Assembly (NCBI RefSeq): GCF_963678635.1
Contig: NW_026970955.1
Location: forward strand, 1 to 64,000
Reading direction: 5' to 3'
DNA length: 64,000 nucleotides
Origin: Symsagittifera roscoffensis
Lineage: Eukaryota > Xenacoelomorpha > Acoela > Convolutidae
Made by a program: the position numbers and the translations under genes. Of the stretch, positions 22,097 through 34,331 are shown piece after piece. Under the pieces are notes generated by a model. The model saw only the letters and a list, made by a program, of their open reading frames with translations. It made no database searches and was not told where the DNA came from. Within the stretch, counting starts at the first letter, position 1; each line of letters starts with the position of its first letter.

Positions 22097-25000
22097 TTAA
22101 AATGGTTTCGAAAATTCAACTTTCTTTAATATTTTAGATTGTGGGATGAATGTTTTGTAATTTTTACGTGGTGGATTTCTAAGTCGTGAATATTCTCTGT
22201 TTTCTGATTTTTCTAGTTGTTCTTGTGGTGAAATTTTTTCTATCATTTTCCTGTTTTTTCTTTCTTTTTGAGGTATTTTTGGGTATAGTGTTCTTAAGTT
22301 TTGTTTTTGATTTTGTTTATGATGAACGTCGTCATGTACATTTGTTTCTTGTTCTGTATGTGTATAGTTTTGAAAGACTTTTATACCTGTAAAAGAATAT
22401 AATTGAGTTAATTCGCGTAATGCGTATTCTTTTGGGTAGTAAGGTAATAAATTGTTTCGATGTTGAACAATTTCTTTTTTGGTTGAGTCTGTGAGTTTGT
22501 ATGTTACTTCAGTGGGTTTGGCAATTATTTGATACGGTCCTTTTCGGAGTGGTTGTAATTTTTCGAAATTCTTTTTCGTGTTGTAAAATTTGGAATTAAA
22601 ACGTATGTTCCGATTTTTAAGTTTGTAGCTGGTGTGAATCAACAATTTATTTGGGAATTAATATTTTATTTCTGTAATAGTTTTTTTGTTACTTTTTGAG
22701 AAATTCAGTTATGTTTTTTATCTCTGTTTAAAATCTATTTGGTGTGTGTACCGGAAGCTAGTTTTTAAATTTGTGGATGATGAAAGTGATCTTCATCGTG
22801 GGTATGTAGTGGTAGATTATAACATGCTGATTGTTTAGTGGATTGACAATAACCTTGTGTATTTTTTGAAAATTTTGCTGTAAACTTTATCGGTTTTTGT
22901 AGTTTTTGATTGAAAACCATTTCATAGGGTGATAGTTCTAAGGTTAGTGTGATTTGTGAATTATAAGATAAGGAGAATTGTTTTCCATTCAGTATATCGT
23001 GTGTCATTTCCGTTAATGATACATCTGAGATATTCTTGTTATGAACGGTTCATGCCTTCGACTAATCCAATAGTCCGAGGTGCTTGCGATGTACGTGGTT
23101 TTTGTTTATTATTATATAAGTGGCATAGTGTGATAGTTTCGTTATTTATAAATTATGTGCCATTGTCTGTAACAAGGATTTCGGGTAATCCGAATTTTGC
23201 TTTCCAGTGTTCATAAAGTTTTGTATATGCATAATAAGCATTACAATGGGGTACTGGGATAAGTGCTACGTAGTGTGTAAATGCTTCGACTATGACCATT
23301 ATATATGAGTTTACTTCTGAGGATGGTGCTATTGGTCCTTTTGTATCAAATGAAATTCTGTGATTGAGTTATAGATTTTGTCCTTTAAAATCTTGTTTTT
23401 CTGCAACTTGTTTTTGGTTTGGGTATGGTTTGGTCAATTGGCATGTTATGCAATCATTCCATAATAATTTAATCCAATATGGTGCATTTGGAAAGTAAAA
23501 ATTTTGAATGAATTTGGAGTATGTTTTTTTCTGATCCTGAATGTCCTTCAGTGTGTAATGAGTGGGAAGTATGAAAAGCTATTGGCATCAAACTTAAAGG
23601 TAGACGGGTCACTTTGAGATCAGATGTTTTCGTGCTCTAAAATATCTGTATTCTTGTTGATAGAGGTATTATTAAGTTTTCTGAAATATCTAAGAAGGAA
23701 TTTATTTCCTAGAATAGGTATATCGGCTTTAATTGATTTGTTTTTTTGTGGCTTTTGATTGTCTTTTAACTGGGTCAAATTTTTGATGTTTCAGTAATAA
23801 TTCGAGTGTTATTTTTTCTGTTATTGAGAGGAAAATGTTTTCAATTTCTATTTTTGATAGAGGTATTGTAACCAGAGTGTCATGGAGGTTAAAAACTTGG
23901 TTTTTTGTATATTTTGAGTCATTATTTGGTGGGCCTGATTAATTTATAATATCAGTTAGGTTTTCTTTTTCTATCAAAGGGAATTGATCTGTTTTGTATG
24001 ATTTTTGTTTGATTTTTGCTGTGTATTGTTTTTAAGTTATGATGAATATGGTATTGGGCTAAATGTAGATTTTCGTAGAAGATCTACTTCGTAGTGATTG
24101 TTTTGACAATCTAAATATAGTGGAAAATGTTGTAGATCTTTAATCTGTGATTGGTCTCTGTCATTTTTTACTGCATATATGCCTTGTAATCTTGGTGAAG
24201 TTTCATCTTTTGCATGGAAATTCTTAATATTTTGACTGTTGTTTTTCTTGTTAATAATTCAGGTTGTGTATTTCTACTAAGAGTATCGGGTAGTGCGACT
24301 TTTTTTTCCTTCTGTCCACACTATGTGTAAGTTTGGGAACTTCATTAAAATTAGTTGAAATCTATAAACTCTATGGTTTGGGTTTGATGTTTGTAAAAAA
24401 AAGAGAATTATGGGTTTATGATCTGTAAATAAAACTGTTGGATGTTTTGATCCAAGTATTAAAAATTCATATTCTGCGAGTGTATATATTATGGCTGTGC
24501 ATTCTCTCATAATGGTAGAGAGTCTAAGGTTAGCTTGTGTGAATAGTCTAGAATTTGCAGATATGAGGTTCATTTTGTTTGTTCCGTTATGAGATTGTAA
24601 TAATGCTGCACCGATGCCAAAGTTAGAGGCGTCGCACATGGCATATAATGGTTGGTCTGGATCTGGAATAGTATTTGATATTTGATCAGTGAGAAGAAAT
24701 TGGATTTCTTCAAATTGTATATGATGTTCTGTTGTCTATTCAAAATTATTTTGTTGTCTAAGAATGTTGTAGAATGGTCTTCATATAACTGCATTTTATA
24801 TACGTATTTAATTAAGAAGTTTAACTTTCATAGAAATTCTTGTATTTTCTTTTTATTGGACGGTGGTTGAAGTTTTTGGGTTGCATCTATGCGAGATTTT
24901 AATGGAGTTATAGTGTTTCTTTCTATTAAATGTCCAAGAAAAGTTACACGTGTTAGAAAAAAATGTGACTTATACGGGACTGCTTTTATGTTGTTGTGTA

Positions 25001-27034
25001 GTAAAATCTGAGGATATTTTCTATCACAAGGAAAATTTCGTCTTTTGCTGTGAGTGCATAAAAACATCGCCCAAATATGTGTTTGCATTTTTATTGAGTA
25101 TGAGTGGTCGGGAATTTTTACTCATGAATACTGAGAATGCTGCTGGTCCTATGGAAATTCATAGAATAATCTATTGAATTCATATTGCTGATTTCCAGTA
25201 ACGAGTTATGTTAATCGTCGTGATTGTTCATCTAACGGCATTTGATTACATGCACTATTCATACCTGCTGTTGTGAAATATTTACCGTTTATTTTTGTGA
25301 GAATTACTTGAATTGGTTCAATAGGCAATTACATTTAGATTCATCAATGAATGAATTGAGGTATCTTGCATCTAGAAGTGTTTTCAATGATTCTCCTTTT
25401 GGTAAAATGATAACAGGACTTATAAATGTGTTATCTTTTGGCGGTTCTTCATTATTTACCAGAGAAATGATTTCATAGTGTTCTAGTTAGTCCAGTAATT
25501 GGTTAACTTTGTCTTGTAAGTGAATTGGGACTTTACTTGCTCGTTGTTTTTTGATAACTGCATCAGGTTTTAGAGGTAAATGTAGTAGTGAATTTAATTG
25601 TCAAAAGTCCAATTTAGATGTTACGTAAACTTTTTGGTATTTCAATAGAAAATCAGCTAATTGTTCAATATCTTTCTGTGTTATCTGAGAGTATTGAAAA
25701 ATGAACATTGCTAAGAGTTTTTTTTGTTCTTCTGTGTTTTTTGATATTTGAAATGTTGGTTTAAAGTAAAATTGTTTCGTGAAATAGTCTGTGATTAGTT
25801 TTTCATTGCTTATTATTTTATTTATTGATATTTCTTCGTCAAGAATTGTTGATTGACATATATCTGATAGTTTTTAAAATATTATTTATTCTATACGCTA
25901 CTTCCTTTGTGGGAGAAATTGTTGCATTAAATTCACAATAACCTAAGAGTCCTAGAGGTCGGCCTATTTTATATGGAGAATTGTTATATACATGTAAGGA
26001 AATCATGTCTGATTTTGAGTTTTTCATGTATTTGATAGATGAAATTGTTACTCGGAAAAATTTATGAATTGGTCTGAGTTAAAGGTCAGACATATAGAGA
26101 TATTGTTTATTTTATTCTTTATCGTATTGTTGAACTTGTTTGATTGAGAATTTATAAATATTGCTAGTAGTTTCAAGTGTTTCCGTCCCTGATTGTATAT
26201 AGGGTAAAATTTGGAGAAAAATGGCGGTTGTTTGTTTATTCTTCAAAAAAATGGTAAAGCTGTGATTTTTCTTCTTGTTTATATATCTTTTATATGGATT
26301 CTGCTGTTTAAGATATTTATAGTTGGTATATATTCAGTAATAAATGGGATTCCAAGGATATTATGTTTTATATCTGTGATATGGAAGGTTTGTTTAAATA
26401 GTTTACTCAAAAGTTTATTCTGTTCCATTGTTCGAGAGGGATCAAGGAAATTTTTTTTTCATAATTTGTTAAGGTTGATCCTTGTGCTGTTGCTAGTCTG
26501 CTTGTTGTTTTGAGGGGTATTATTTTTGAATGTAAAATTTTTATTTCATTCCAAGTGGGGATGTTAATGATGTTTGGTTCCGCTCAGGAATCTATTAAAA
26601 AATCAATTTCAAGGTCTAGTGTTTGAAGTGCTTTTCATTTTGGACTTTCTAAAAGGAGTGGGATTGTCCAAATCTTTTCTTTTGGTAATTGCGTTTCTGT
26701 AGGTATTTTTTAGTAAATATTATTTGTGCTTGAACATTCTGTGGGTTTTTTTTCTGTTATTTCTTCTATTATTCTTTCTATTGTCTTGTTATTGCTTGAA
26801 GATCTTGTATAATAATTTGAGGAAGTGATCATGATTTTGATAGATATGTGAATGTATTGGTTGTTCGTATATAATAGCTTCGTAGTCATTTTTGACATGT
26901 ATCATGTCAATTGAAATTGCATTGTCCGTGTCACTTTCACTGTCTGTGGATTCGCAAGTTTTGTGACATAATTGCATTTCTGTGCTTTCGGTATTATCAA
27001 TGCTAGGGGTGTCTGGTTGGGTTTCTTCAGTTGT
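22097..27034 (-). pseudogene. pol: pol of copy A (protease-RT-RNase H-integrase), heavily mutated
   Basis: It aligns along its length to copy B pol. The protease catalytic motif is broken: Asp-Ser is followed by TGA at 26,584-26,586 where Gly is expected. RT, RNase H (MCDASNFGIGAALLQ at about 24,600-24,639) and integrase pieces are spread over three frames with many stops. The integrase tail at 22,097-22,645 still reads KGPYQIIAKPTEVTYKLTD. Around 23,265 it keeps the CC that copy B has lost at 49,053, so it documents B's frameshift. Confidence 0.85.
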
Positions 27035-30000
27035 TTGTACTTGCTCGATTTGCCTTTGATATTTAGGTGCACTACTTCTATAATTTTGTAGTGAACTTTG
27101 ATAACGTGTGTTATTCCTATGCGGTGATTGAGAGTAAATTCTTTGTCTGTTCTTTGAATTTCTGTTCTGTGAATTGTCGCGTGATCTATTTTGATACTTA
27201 TTATATTTTGATCTTTGATAGTTTGATCTGTTGTTAGAATAATACCGTGATCTAGTATTTTGATTTTTATGATTTCGATCAATTGAATAGTTTCTATTCC
27301 TATTGTGGGAGTAATTTCTATTTCTATTATATGAAGAGTTTCTAGATCGATCATTTGAATGATTACTAGAACTGGTATCAAACGAAAGTTCAGGTCGGTT
27401 TGATTTTGATCTTGAAAATATATTTCGATACTGATTATTTCGACTGCTTGATCGACTATATCTGTTTTGTGAGAAATTTCGTGAATTTATTTTTGTTTCG
27501 TGATCTTCCTCGATAATTCGGATTATAAGGTGATTGTTGTCTAGAGTAATTTGAGTTAATTGGAAGTGGTTTTCCTGAACTATTTTTGCTATGAATGTTT
27601 TTGTTGGGTAAATTTTGATATTTTTTCATGTACTGATGAAATGATTTATTTGGTTCTCTATATTTTTCTGGTTTATTTTGATTGTCGTGTTGTTTTTGTC
27701 TGCATTCAGCAATGCTGTGTCCGTATATTTGGCATTATTTGCACCATTTTTTGAATGATGATTTACCTTTAAAACTTGGGTTTTTATCGTAAATGTTTAA
27801 GATTTTAGTGATTTTTTCAGATAATTCTGTATCGGAGTCATGAATATTTTTTACATGTGAAGTAGTGGTTTGGATGTTGTTGACATATTGTAGCTTTAAG
27901 TTTTCTGTTTCTTCTAACTTCATTGTGATTTCTGCTTGTTCTACTTTATACTAGTTTCCTAAAGTCTAAATCTGGTTCTCGGATTGAGCAAGGATGTGAT
28001 GCTCTCTTTTTTATTGATATTTTTTGTTGTTGAGGTGTTAGAGTCATCATTAAAGATTTCTGTCAACTTTGTATTTTTATAATAATGGATTTTGAGTGAA
28101 TATGCTTTTTGGACTAAGGTTTCAATTCTTACTGCAAATTGTTTAATTGTTTCATTTGCTAGCTCTCTGATGTTGTTTGTTTCTTACAGAATCACACATT
28201 TTTGAGAATTCTTGTGTGATTTTTTTCCAATCTGATTTTATTTCTATAAGTAAAACTGAAAACATTTTTGGGCTGCGCCGTCAAGTGTGGTTTGGATTAA
28301 GGCTGTGCGTCTATGTATCCAATTTTGATGAAGCGGCGTATTTACTGTTTCAGGTCCTATATTTAAAATTAAATTTGCTGTGACTGCATTTGGATAATCT
28401 TCTACAGAGTATTCAGGATCTGTGCCTGTAAACACAATTGGTGGCTTATTCGATGATAATGATGATCCACTCATTAGGTATAGATTCATAGTCATTTCTA
28501 GTGATACTGCGGCATTTGGTATTTGTTGTAAATAAAATGGCAGCGGGATTTTGTTATGCATTTGAGTTGGCTGATAAGATTGTGTATTGACTGGGTTTTG
28601 TGGTTGAAAAATATGTTTGTATGAAGTTGGATTTTTTCTAGGTTGTCGTATTTGTTCATCTCGTGTATATGGTTCGAAAATATCTGGTTGATCAAAACTG
28701 TAAGAACGAAATCTTTGGCTTAAATAAAATCGTTGATGATTTTGATTGTAATATTCCTCATCATCTGATAGAAAATAATTAGCTGTATAATAAGGAGGTT
28801 GATTTCTAGTATGGTATCTATTAGTATGATTTTTGTTTTGTAGAAAAAATGTGTAATTTTCAGTTTGATTTGGTAAAGACCTTGGTTGAGCTTTAAAATT
28901 TACTGGGTTTGAATTTGGATGTGGTATGTTTTGACTTTGTGAATGTGAGTAGTTCTGAGTATTCATATCATAAGGTTTTGTTATTTTTAATCTATTTACA
29001 TAATTATAATTATGTTCTGCAAAACTAATTCTTTGTAATGTTTTTTGTTTATATGATGGTTTTGTACTGGTCGAAACGTTTGGTAATCCATTTGTGAATA
29101 TTTTTGAGCAACAAAAGATTTTACCGTGGATTGTATAATTGTTTGTTGTATCGTTGGGTTTTTTGGTTTTGGAGTTGTAAAACTGGGTTGAATAGGTGAA
29201 AAGCTTTGTTGTGCTTCTGCTGTTGTTATTGTTTCAACTATTTCTTCATGTGCGAAATGTCATGGGGTTTGTATATCTTGTTGTGAAAGGTTTCTTGTTC
29301 CGTTTAAGTTGTCTTGATCTATGAAAGTAGAGCTTAGACTATTATTTCCTGCTCTTTCAGGAAAGAATGAATAATAGTTTGAAGGTGTTGCGCCAATTGT
29401 AGTGGGTATACATTAACATAATCTTTGTGAATAGAGATTGTGCTTATTGCTTGGCTTGATATATCTGTTGGTATATCAATAAATGATTCATGAGACCATT
29501 CAGGGTCCCAAACATAATCTGTTTGTTCTGCTAATATGGTTTCGTCATCTGTATTTTGTGGTTTAAAAGTTTTTCTTGCTAATGCGATAAGATCATTATT
29601 ATGAACAAAATAATCGATTATGAACCATGTTAAGATTTTTTGTTAATCGTGTTCAACGTCTTGTGTTATTTCGTTACAAGTTAGCTTTTCACTGATTGCA
29701 TTTGAAAATTTTGAAAATGTATGTATTTCTTGGCGTACAGTTGCATGTCGAGATATTTCAGTTTGTGAATCGCCTTGAGGTACTTTCAATTCTAATTTAG
29801 ATAGATAGCTATAGATAAGTGAAACTACATTGTTTGAGAGTTTTGAATTTGCTGTTTGTGAGTTTTGATGTTGTATATTTTTTATGTATTCTGTAAAAAC
29901 TTTTGAAAATTCAATATCTACGTCATCATTTTGAATGAGATATTTGTCATGAATTGCGTTTGGTTTCTGTTGTGTAGATTCCGTATTGTGATGTGAGACT

Positions 30001-30200
30001 ACACATGCCTTTGAGATAGTGGTCAAGAAGTTGTCTTTTTATTTTTACATCGGAAATTTTTTTGTGCATGGACTATCTCCTTTATCGAATGAATTTATGA
30101 TTTTATTTTGGCAAAGATGTACCTGTCCTCGAGCTTCAGCTTGCGGATGTATTAAAAATGAGAGTGTTGAACCTTCTAGATTTTCTTCATTTCGAGTCAT
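27035..30200 (-). pseudogene. gag: gag of copy A, degenerate
   Basis: Homolog of 41,994-45,234. ATG at 30,198-30,200. Blocks are 29,643-30,026 (matrix-like start), 28,244-28,966 (capsid start, FTGTDPEYSVEDY, RRTALIQTTLDGAAQK) and 27,735-27,923 (coiled segment before the knuckle). The CCHC knuckle is destroyed by a TAA between its first two cysteines (near 27,735-27,745). The codon matching the TAA of copy B (45,232) is CAA here (27,035-27,037), showing that gag and pol were one frame. The Arg/Ser/Asn-rich tail is near 27,050-27,600. Confidence 0.8.
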
Positions 30201-30642
30201 TTTTGTGTTGTATCACTGTTAGCGTGTAATTTTCAATGTGGTTATTGTGTGATTCCAATTGTACAGAAGTATTGGTTTGTTTGTGTATGACTTTTTTACT
30301 CTACGTTTTCCTTTTATTGATGCTGGTGTCTTGGTTTTGATTCAGAAAAGTATATTTGATTGTCAATTTGATGGTTTTTTTTTATTGAGTCTTTTAAATT
30401 ATGGAGTTCTTGTATTGCGCTTGTTTCTGATTCTGAGACTGCGTTTCTTCGTTTTGAAATTCGTTTTCTAATATTTTGTTTTTTGTTTTTTAATAATTTT
30501 CTTTCCTTGTGTTTGTCTTTTTGTTCTTATGTATCCTATTGATTGTCTGTGTGATAAGATTAACGGGTCGTATTTTTCGTCGTTAATTATACAGCTGTGT
30601 AATATAATTCTTTTATTTGTTTCCTAAATTGTCTCTTGACAT
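30187..30642 (-). pseudogene. ORF A of copy A (single repeat module), broken
   Basis: ATG at 30,640-30,642 begins MSRDNLGNK as in copy B. Stops and a shift follow, but the DNA aligns through to a TGA at 30,187 that overlaps the gag start. It contains one copy of the 72-residue module, whereas copy B has two. It has a sense codon where B has TAA 41,777, so the ancestral frame ran on into the gag overlap. Confidence 0.6.
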
Positions 30643-31476
30643 AACGTTTAGGATGATGGATGCATTATTGGGATAATGATTTCTAGTGTCTCAAACTGTC
30701 AGTTCTTACAATTTTTTTGTGGTTAGCTTAAGTTGGGGCGTATTTGTGGGGTTGGAGAGAAAAGCATATATCAATTCGTGAGAATGATTTTTACTTTATC
30801 GTGAATTATTCTAAGTTAAGATAGACTTCACTAGTCTTACTTAGGGGTTGTGGTTTGTGATTGAGGGTTAGAGAATAGTAAATTGATCCACAAGGTTCAG
30901 GTATAACTAGAACGCAAGTAGTTCGTTAGATACTATTTCATGACTTACTAAGTTTAAGTGTTTTAGCCTGGGTCATTTAAGAGGAAGGGGATCAAGTGAA
31001 GGATGAGTAACCGAAATTTTTCACTGTTTATCCTAGTTAGAATGGTTAGCTATTGGAAAAACTTCTGTTATTTCTGGGTCTTTCATAAGGGTTGGGTACT
31101 GAATCGACGTTTGAGGTCGTTAGACACAAATTACTACGGGAGGGGGAGAACAAAAATGTTCTCTTTGATCCAAGGATAAGCCTTGATGATCAGAAATTTA
31201 GATTCAGTTTAATTTAATTTAAAGATCCAATGGAAGCTTTGCTGATGTGCTATTTTAAATGAAAATAATTTAAGTGAAAACAAGGATAAGATTAAAAGGT
31301 TAATTTCAAAAGATTAAGTTTTTAGTTTTGATGTGTGTTAGTTTTTGAGATTTGCTGTTATGTTTTGAGTGATGAAGCTGGGATGAAGGAATGATTTATA
31401 TATACCAACAATTCATGCTTTATACTAACTAATTTTTAAACTTTTATATCCAATAAATATTTTTTCCAAGATGTTT

Positions 31477-31824
31477 TTAATTTACTGCAGATTTTTCAAG
31501 GAGAACGACCAGTGTTGCTTCATCGGTCCTTATTGTATAATTATTAGGTTTAGCGCCATGAAAGGTTATTGAAGATGTTTCTACAAAAATGTATGCCAGT
31601 AAACGAAAATTTAAATTTTTTGCTGGAAGTATTCTAAATATAAAAGTTTGATCTGGCTTTTGTCGTACAATCATGAAATCGATTGGCAGATTTCTTCCTA
31701 GTCGTTTGTCGTCTCTTGTCCGAGGTCGTCTTCCAATACCGGGTAGTTCTCGTATTGTTCTAAAAATTGACTCTGATCTAATGATTCGTAGAGGCATTTC
31801 TACTAAATTTTTGTCATATAACAC
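31477..31824 (-). CDS. Leader ORF0 of copy A
   Basis: An open frame of 115 codons about 100 bp after the primer site, basic and Arg-rich (IRELPGIGRRPRTRDD, IVRQKPDQTFIFRI). Copy B encodes the same peptide motifs but has a TGA in it. The copy A frame starts with GTG where B has ATG, so the true start is uncertain. The function is unknown; it could be a spliced leader exon or a small accessory protein. Confidence 0.45.
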   Translation of the reverse strand: MLYDKNLVEMPLRIIRSESIFRTIRELPGIGRRPRTRDDKRLGRNLPIDFMIVRQKPDQTFIFRILPAKNLNFRLLAYIFVETSSITFHGAKPNNYTIRTDEATLVVLLEKSAVN

Positions 31825-31916
31825 CTTTTTTAAAATGTTGTATTTGTCTAATTCTAATCTAATGTTCTGGTTAATGTTTCTAATCTAAGTTGGTTAAGGT
31901 TTTGTTCGAGACTTTT

Positions 31917-31926
31917 GGTCGCACCA
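31917..31926 (-). other. Primer-binding site of copy A
   Basis: TGGTGCGACC on the minus strand, two bases after the LTR end, identical to the site in copy B. Confidence 0.65.
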
Positions 31927-31928
31927 GA

Positions 31929-32292
31929 TGAGTTTATATGTTATTTGGTAAACTCATAGATTAATTTCAGATAAGGTACACCGTCTGCTCGTCACGCTAT
32001 TTTATTTTCGGCCTTCTTAGTCTAATACCAATCTTAATCTTACTCTTATATCTCCTAGTCTCATTAGATCTAGTGTACACCGGTTTTAGGTTAATTAGTT
32101 TCCAGAATGATAACAACTGTATTCTAAGTTTAATTCAAATTGCTCTGGTGCTGAAACTACAAGTAGTTTCAGCACTTACAAATAAGTGGGTTGTTAGTTT
32201 GATGGAGTATGATTGGTTAGTATTCAATATTTTATAGAAATAAAATATCATAATAATATCCAACAATAAATTCTAGTTTAGATCTGGTTCCA
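31929..32292 (-). repeat. 5' LTR of copy A
   Basis: Begins TGGAACCAGATC at 32,292 (minus) and ends ...AACTCA at 31,929. The hairpin is at 32,148-32,175. Compared with the 3' LTR it has a roughly 16-base gap and many substitutions. Confidence 0.85.
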
Positions 32293-32456
32293 ATGCGTGG
32301 GGGAGGAAATTTCTATACATTTTTTAAAAATGTTTTCAAAGCAAAGAATCAAGTGTTCGTTATGGTCCAAAACTTATTTCAAAATCTATCTAACAACTAC
32401 CTTGTTTCACTAAGTTTTTGCATACGAAGCTCGTCTAGCACTCTTAGAATAGTTAA

Positions 32457-33548
32457 ATTTTCTGAATCAAGATGAGGTGACAAAGATGGGGCAAATCATC
32501 ATTCTTCTCAGCGAAGAAAATTCTCAAAACGTTCTGGTTGACCACCATACAGAAAAAAGGCTTATCAAACAATTTCATACATGTCATACATTTTCACACC
32601 TTGAATATATAGAAAACTTACTTATCATACGCAGAAGTTTTCTAAATCAAAATGAGGTGACAAAGATGGGGCAAATCATCATTCTTCTCAGCGATGAAAA
32701 TTCTCAAAACGTTCTGGTTGACCACCATACAGAAAAAAGGCTTATCAAACAATTTCATACATGTCATACATTTTCACACCTTGAATATATAGAAAACTTA
32801 CTTATCATACGCAGAAGTTTTCTAAATCATAATGAGGTGACAAAGATGGGGCAAATCATCATTCTTCTCAGCGATGAAAATTCTCAAAACGTTCTGGTTG
32901 ACCACCATACAGAAAAAAGGCTTATCAAACAATTTCATACATGTCATACATTTTCACACCTTGAATATATAGAAAACTTACTTATCATACGCAGAAGTTT
33001 TCTAAATCAAAATGAGGTGACAAAGATGGGGCAAATAATCATTCTTCTCAGCGATGAAAATTCTCACTCAAAACGTTCTGGTTGACCACCATACAGAAAA
33101 AAGGCTTATCAAACAATTTCATATTTCATACATGTCATACAATTTCACACCTTGAATATATAGAAAACTCACTTATCATACGCAGAAGTTTTCTAAATCA
33201 AAATGAAGTGACAAAGATGGGGCAAATCATCATTCTTCTCAGCGATGAAAATTCTCAAAACGTTCTGGTTGACCACCATACAGAAAAAAGGCTTATCAAA
33301 TATTTTCATACATGTCATACATTTTCACACCTTGAATATATAGAAAACTTACTTATCATACGCAGAAGTTTTCTAAATCAAAATGAGGAGACAAAGATGG
33401 GGCAAATCATCATTCTTCTCAGCGATGAAAATTCTCAAAACGTTCTGGTTGACCACCATACAGAAAAAAGGCTTATCAAACAATTTCATACATGTCATAC
33501 ATTTTCACACCTTGAATATATAGAAAACTTACTTATCATACAGTTTTC
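32457..33548. repeat. Tandem array: six units of a 180-bp repeat
   Basis: Units start near 32,472, 32,652, 32,832, 33,012, 33,204 and 33,384 (spacing 180, except 192 before the fifth) and are nearly identical. Because 180 is a multiple of three, one frame stays open (60-residue repeat with ILLSDENSQNVLVDHH). The fourth-fifth junction has a 4-base and an 8-base insertion that together restore the frame. High identity at silent sites suggests recent expansion of a satellite rather than a selected protein. Confidence 0.95.
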
Positions 33549-34331
33549 TTGTATGAAAAGTGTATGATAAGCTGTTTTAACTTGCTTCAAAAATGTTCGC
33601 AAAATAAAAATTCAAAACTTCAAGAAGTTTTTTTCTTTTTTAGTTGCAAAATCACTTCCATACTCAAACAAACATGATCTGAAAAAATTATGGCATTTAT
33701 GTCTATAACGTAGACCAGGCAAAAATTTTGTAAAATTAAATGAAGGTAACTCTGATTTTTTGTGCGAAGCGAATTTTTTTTGTGATCTTATATGGTACGA
33801 TAAATTTCATTCAGTCAGAAAAACAGGCCACAATTTTAATCAAAAAATTTTTGGAGTAATTAATTTCTGGTCATAATACAAAAGGTTTAAGTTTTAGTTG
33901 TAATTCTTGGCTGTAATTTTATTAACTATCTAGGCGACTCGTCAAAGGCACTTTACTTGTGCAGTCCTTTCCACTTAACCTCTGGGTTCTCTTGTAAAAA
34001 AGGAATCCTTGGTTATTGTGTTTTCGGACAGAACGCCTGAACCAAAGCAAAAATCGAATTTTCCCTGTTATGAAAAAAATATTTGTCATATACTTTGAAT
34101 GTATAGGAAAAAGCTTTCGTATATAAGAAAATGTTTATCATAGAATTTTTATGCAATTTTCTGTACAATTTTGAGGAGGGGGGAGGGCGCCGAAAAAGAC
34201 GCAATTTTGTTGGTCAAAACTTTCCAAAAAGTGCCTAAAAACTCTTTTTTGCCCTGTTTTTTCAAAATTTTGCCTGCGGCGCAGAAGTTTTGGCCAAAAC
34301 AGGGTCTTTGTAGTGCTTTACGAGAGCTCGG
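33549..34331. other. Spacer, no gene seen
   Basis: AT-rich sequence with a G-rich patch near 34,174-34,190. No recognisable coding potential. Confidence 0.5.

Larger units (their letters stand above)
13583..32292 (-). mobile_element. Copy A: 18.7-kb env-bearing Ty3/Gypsy-type element, degenerate
   Basis: It runs on the minus strand from the 5' LTR (31,929-32,292) to the 3' LTR (13,583-13,962). Internal order matches copy B gene for gene: ORF0, ORF A, gag, pol, hydrophobic ORF, Pro-rich ORF, env, ORF5, long 3' region. Flanks are ATGT (13,579-13,582) and ATGC (32,293-32,296), a possible 4-bp target duplication with one change. The two LTRs differ at roughly twenty or more positions plus short gaps, and nearly every gene has stops or frameshifts, so this is an old insertion. 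Its value is as an independent reference for copy B. Confidence 0.9.

Noticed and set aside
22186-22392. Plus-strand hydrophobic ORFs inside copy A
   Set aside because: They are antisense shadows of Lys/Asn-rich pol codons, which read as Phe/Leu-rich on the other strand.
32473-33567. Possible CRISPR-like array or repeat protein gene
   Set aside because: Units are contiguous with no unique spacers, so it is not a CRISPR; near-identity at silent sites fits a satellite better than a selected protein.
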